Positions 5,906-7,611 of a DNA stretch of 7,611 bases are shown piece by piece. Every line of letters begins with the position of its first letter. The stretch's first letter is position 1. Below the pieces are notes generated by a model. It did no database searches, was not told the origin of the DNA, and was given only the letters and a program-made list of their open reading frames with translations. Source of the stretch: Deltaproteobacteria bacterium (GTDB lineage: Bacteria > Desulfobacterota > Desulfobacteria > Desulfobacterales > JAFDDL01); the NCBI GenBank assembly GCA_019310865.1, contig JAFDDL010000164.1:1-7611 (forward strand), read 5' to 3'. The position numbers were made by a program, and so were the translations under genes.

Positions 5906-5922
5906 ACGGACATCATGTCCGT
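5906..5922. promoter_or_regulatory. Perfect 17-bp palindrome, candidate operator
   Basis: ACGGACAT and ATGTCCGT flank a single central C, making a perfect 8+1+8 palindrome. It lies 11 bp downstream of the -10 hexamer of the yggT-divIVA promoter, a usual place for a repressor site. As RNA it would give a small stem with a tight loop, so a DNA-binding role is more likely. I cannot name the regulator. Confidence 0.5.
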
Positions 5923-5965
5923 AAGAAATGTGAAAATTAAGTTCCAGAAGAGGTGATGCTACCGT

Positions 5966-6268
5966 ATGTTTATTTTCGCTTATTTTCTGTTTGCCGTTGC
6001 AAAGGTGCTTGATGTTGCACTTGTAATTTTCATGTGGATCGTGGTTGCCCGAGCCATCCTGTCCTGGGTAAATCCCGATCCTTATAACGCCATTGTTCGG
6101 TTTATCCACAATGCAACCGAACCGGTTCTATCCAAAATTCGGCAATATATTCCCATTTATTTCGGGGGGATCGACTTTTCTCCCATATTTGTTTTTCTGG
6201 TAGTGATGTTTTTAAGGCTCTTTCTGGTTAACAGTCTCCTGCGTGTATCAGACACATTGCTGAACTAA
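5966..6268 (+). CDS. YggT family inner-membrane protein
   Basis: This 100-residue integral membrane protein has two hydrophobic segments, about residues 4-33 and 72-90. The family pattern is clear: ARAILSWVNPDPYNAIVRFI (29-48) is followed by NATEPVLSKIRQYIP and GIDFSPIFVFLVVMFLR. Members occur across bacteria and, as YCF19/CCB3 relatives, in plastids. In bacteria they are linked to division or envelope functions and osmotic tolerance, but the molecular role is not settled. The length is that of a single-unit YggT rather than the doubled E. coli form. A GAGGTGA-type ribosome binding site precedes the ATG. The gene lies 19 bp before divIVA, and yggT next to divIVA or sepF is a known arrangement. 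This suggests a shared role at the septum or pole. Confidence 0.9.
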   Translation: MFIFAYFLFAVAKVLDVALVIFMWIVVARAILSWVNPDPYNAIVRFIHNATEPVLSKIRQYIPIYFGGIDFSPIFVFLVVMFLRLFLVNSLLRVSDTLLN

Positions 6269-6287
6269 AAAAAGAGGAGGTCCGATC

Positions 6288-6785
6288 ATGAAATTGACAC
6301 CACTCGATATCCAGCAACATCAGTTTCGGGTACGATTCAGAGGATTTGATATTGAAGAGGTGGATGCGTTTCTTGAGGATATCGCCACGGACTTTGAGGC
6401 ACTTCAAAGAAAAAACAGCCGCCTAAAAGAGGAAATCAATCGGCTCAATTCTGAGCTGGTGGGATACAAGGAGCGTGAGGATACCTTTAAGCGGGTTATG
6501 ATTGAATCCCAGAAAACCATTGAGCAGATGAAGGAAAATGCTCGAAAATCTGCGGAAGTAACTATCGCCGAGGCGGAAGTCACCGCTGAAAAGATACTCA
6601 ATCGCGCCCACACACGCCTGGCGCAGTTGCATGAAGATCTGGCGGAATTGAAGCGTCAACGAACCCAAATCGAAATTCAGATTCGATCCGTTCTCGAATC
6701 TCACGCCCGGCTTCTGGACATTGGAAAAGAGGAAGAAAAATCCATCGATGAAGAAGATGCCAAACTGAAAATAATGCAAAAATGA
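6288..6785 (+). CDS. DivIVA-domain coiled-coil protein
   Basis: This 165-residue cytoplasmic protein has the DivIVA N-terminal membrane-sensing domain at about residues 1-60 (KLTPLDIQQHQFRVRFRGFD, then EVDAFLEDIATDFEAL). F17 and R18 stand at the same positions as the curvature-binding residues of Bacillus subtilis DivIVA. Residues about 35-145 are rich in Glu, Lys, Arg and Leu with heptad-like spacing, so a long parallel coiled coil is expected. The tail is acidic and then basic, and no other domain is visible. DivIVA proteins collect at concave membranes (poles and septa) and recruit partners. A strong GGAGG 7 nt ahead supports the ATG. It is probably cotranscribed with yggT. The DivIVA domain is certain; the partner in this diderm host is unknown. 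Confidence 0.93.
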   Translation: MKLTPLDIQQHQFRVRFRGFDIEEVDAFLEDIATDFEALQRKNSRLKEEINRLNSELVGYKEREDTFKRVMIESQKTIEQMKENARKSAEVTIAEAEVTAEKILNRAHTRLAQLHEDLAELKRQRTQIEIQIRSVLESHARLLDIGKEEEKSIDEEDAKLKIMQK

Positions 6786-6857
6786 AACATACGGTTTTAG
6801 CCTGACCCGATGAAGCTACCAATGAAAGGCAACCAGACACATGTTCTTCCTGAAGGC

Positions 6858-6893
6858 CGTCAAATTTTTCGTGCAATGATTGCCGATTTGACG
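6858..6893. repeat. Inverted repeat between divIVA and pilT
   Basis: CGTCAAAT (6858-6865) and ATTTGACG (6886-6893) are perfect 8-bp complements around 20 nt. A nested smaller palindrome, GCAAT-G-ATTGC (6873-6883), lies inside the loop. No T-run follows the outer stem, so a terminator is doubtful. It could be a regulator site or leader structure for pilT. The 154-bp gap around it shows no convincing promoter and no gene I would support. Confidence 0.4.
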
Positions 6894-6939
6894 TCGCCGC
6901 ACTTATCGATCCGCATCTATTCTCATTTGGGAGCGATTT

Positions 6940-7611
6940 ATGGCCAAGATTGACGCATTTTTTAAATTGATGAACGAGCAGGGCGCGTCCGACCTTCATT
7001 TGGCGGCCGGACAGCCGCCGGCCCTTAGATTGCGTGGGGATATCGAGCGCATAAAGTATAAGATGCTCGACAACGATGAACTTCGCAGCATGCTCTATGA
7101 AATTTCACCGGAGGAAAAGATCAAGGTGTTCGAAGAGACCGGGGACGTGGATTTCGGATATGAGATCCCCGGGCTGGCCCGATATCGGGCCAATTTTTTC
7201 CTGCAGAAAAACGGAGTCGCCGCGGTGTTCCGGGAGATTCCCAGCACGATAATGACGGCGGAACAACTCGGCCTGCCGCCGGTCATTCCCAGGTTGGCCA
7301 CATTGCCCCGGGGATTGGTGTTGGTGACCGGTCCCACCGGAAGCGGAAAGTCCACCACCCTTGCCGCCATCATCGATGTGGCCAATCGGGCCCGAAAAGA
7401 TCATATCATCACTGTCGAAGATCCCATTGAATGTGTTCACCAGAGCCAGGGGTGCGTTATCAGCCAGCGGGAAGTGGGACTACATACTCAGTCGTTTTCC
7501 AGCGCGCTTCGCGGGGCGCTGCGCGAGGATCCGGACATCATTCTCGTGGGGGAATTACGGGACCTGGAAACCATTTCACTTGCCATCGAAGCCGCCTCAA
7601 CCGGACACCTG
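6940..7611 (+). CDS. pilT: Type IV pilus retraction ATPase PilT (3' end cut off by the window)
   Basis: The first 224 codons are present and the frame is open to the window end. PilT is a hexameric cytoplasmic ATPase at the pilus base that powers pilin removal, pilus retraction and twitching motility. The N-terminal PAS-like domain is about residues 1-100 (ASDLHLAAGQPPALRLRGD; GDVDFGYEIPGLARYRANFF). The RecA-like domain has Walker A GPTGSGKST at 131-139, the Asp box TVEDPIE at 158-164 and the Walker B region EDPDIILVGELRD at 196-208. The sequence stops at STGHL, just before the expected His box. GGGAG 6 nt before the ATG supports the start. E164 is followed by Cys, where PilT commonly has an aromatic residue. 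A PilT-like paralogue (PilU) is possible, but the N terminus fits PilT best. It follows divIVA after 154 bp on the same strand. Confidence 0.93.
   Translation, partial: MAKIDAFFKLMNEQGASDLHLAAGQPPALRLRGDIERIKYKMLDNDELRSMLYEISPEEKIKVFEETGDVDFGYEIPGLARYRANFFLQKNGVAAVFREIPSTIMTAEQLGLPPVIPRLATLPRGLVLVTGPTGSGKSTTLAAIIDVANRARKDHIITVEDPIECVHQSQGCVISQREVGLHTQSFSSALRGALREDPDIILVGELRDLETISLAIEAASTGHL

Larger units (their letters stand above)
5669..5965. other. Gene-free divergent control region between ccdA and yggT
   Basis: About 297 bp separate the two divergent starts. I see no credible coding frame. The region holds a leftward promoter for ccdA, a rightward promoter for yggT-divIVA, an 8-bp inverted repeat between them (5815-5840) and a 17-bp palindrome just after the rightward -10. 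A purine-rich ribosome binding site for yggT (GAGGTGA) lies near 5951-5956. Confidence 0.6.

Noticed and set aside
6810..6953. 47-codon frame between divIVA and pilT
   Set aside because: There is no Shine-Dalgarno at its ATG, it overlaps the pilT start, and the product shows no recognisable feature.

Overview
The window looks like chromosomal sequence from an anaerobic diderm bacterium, most likely a Desulfobacterota (sulfate-reducer-like) lineage. This is inferred from gene content and remembered family resemblance, not from a search. The supporting features are an oxygen-sensitive class III ribonucleotide reductase with its activase, a yggT-divIVA pair, a split CcdA/thioredoxin module, a ChaN-type lipoprotein and a PilT motor. 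I see no tRNA, rRNA, CRISPR array, insertion sequence or prophage gene.

Left part (1-4110, all minus strand). Reading leftward, a ChaN-family lipoprotein gene is followed by nrdD and nrdG. NrdD makes dNTPs without oxygen, and NrdG installs its glycyl radical. The nrdD upstream region carries a clear regulatory array: two NrdR-box-like 16-mers 31 bp apart (start to start) with a TTGACA -35 hexamer between them. A long leader with a 13-bp stem follows. A GTG start 9 bp inside the longest frame is preferred, because its Shine-Dalgarno spacing is good.

Middle part (4194-5668). A small two-helix membrane protein on the plus strand converges on a minus-strand pair, ccdA followed by a periplasmic CHYC thioredoxin. 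CcdA should carry electrons across the inner membrane and the thioredoxin should use them outside. ccdA has a good sigma-70-type promoter.

Right part (5669-7611). A gene-free stretch of about 300 bp holds divergent promoters and two inverted repeats, one of them a perfect 17-bp palindrome close to the predicted start of the rightward transcript. The plus-strand genes yggT, divIVA and a 3'-truncated pilT follow. YggT and DivIVA suggest envelope or division-site and polar functions. PilT is the retraction ATPase of type IV pili and runs off the window end.

No wholly new multi-gene system stands out. The best leads are regulatory: the NrdR operator/promoter arrangement and the palindrome at the yggT-divIVA promoter. 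Lesser leads are a cysteine-bearing C-terminal tail on NrdD and an unassigned 85-residue membrane protein.
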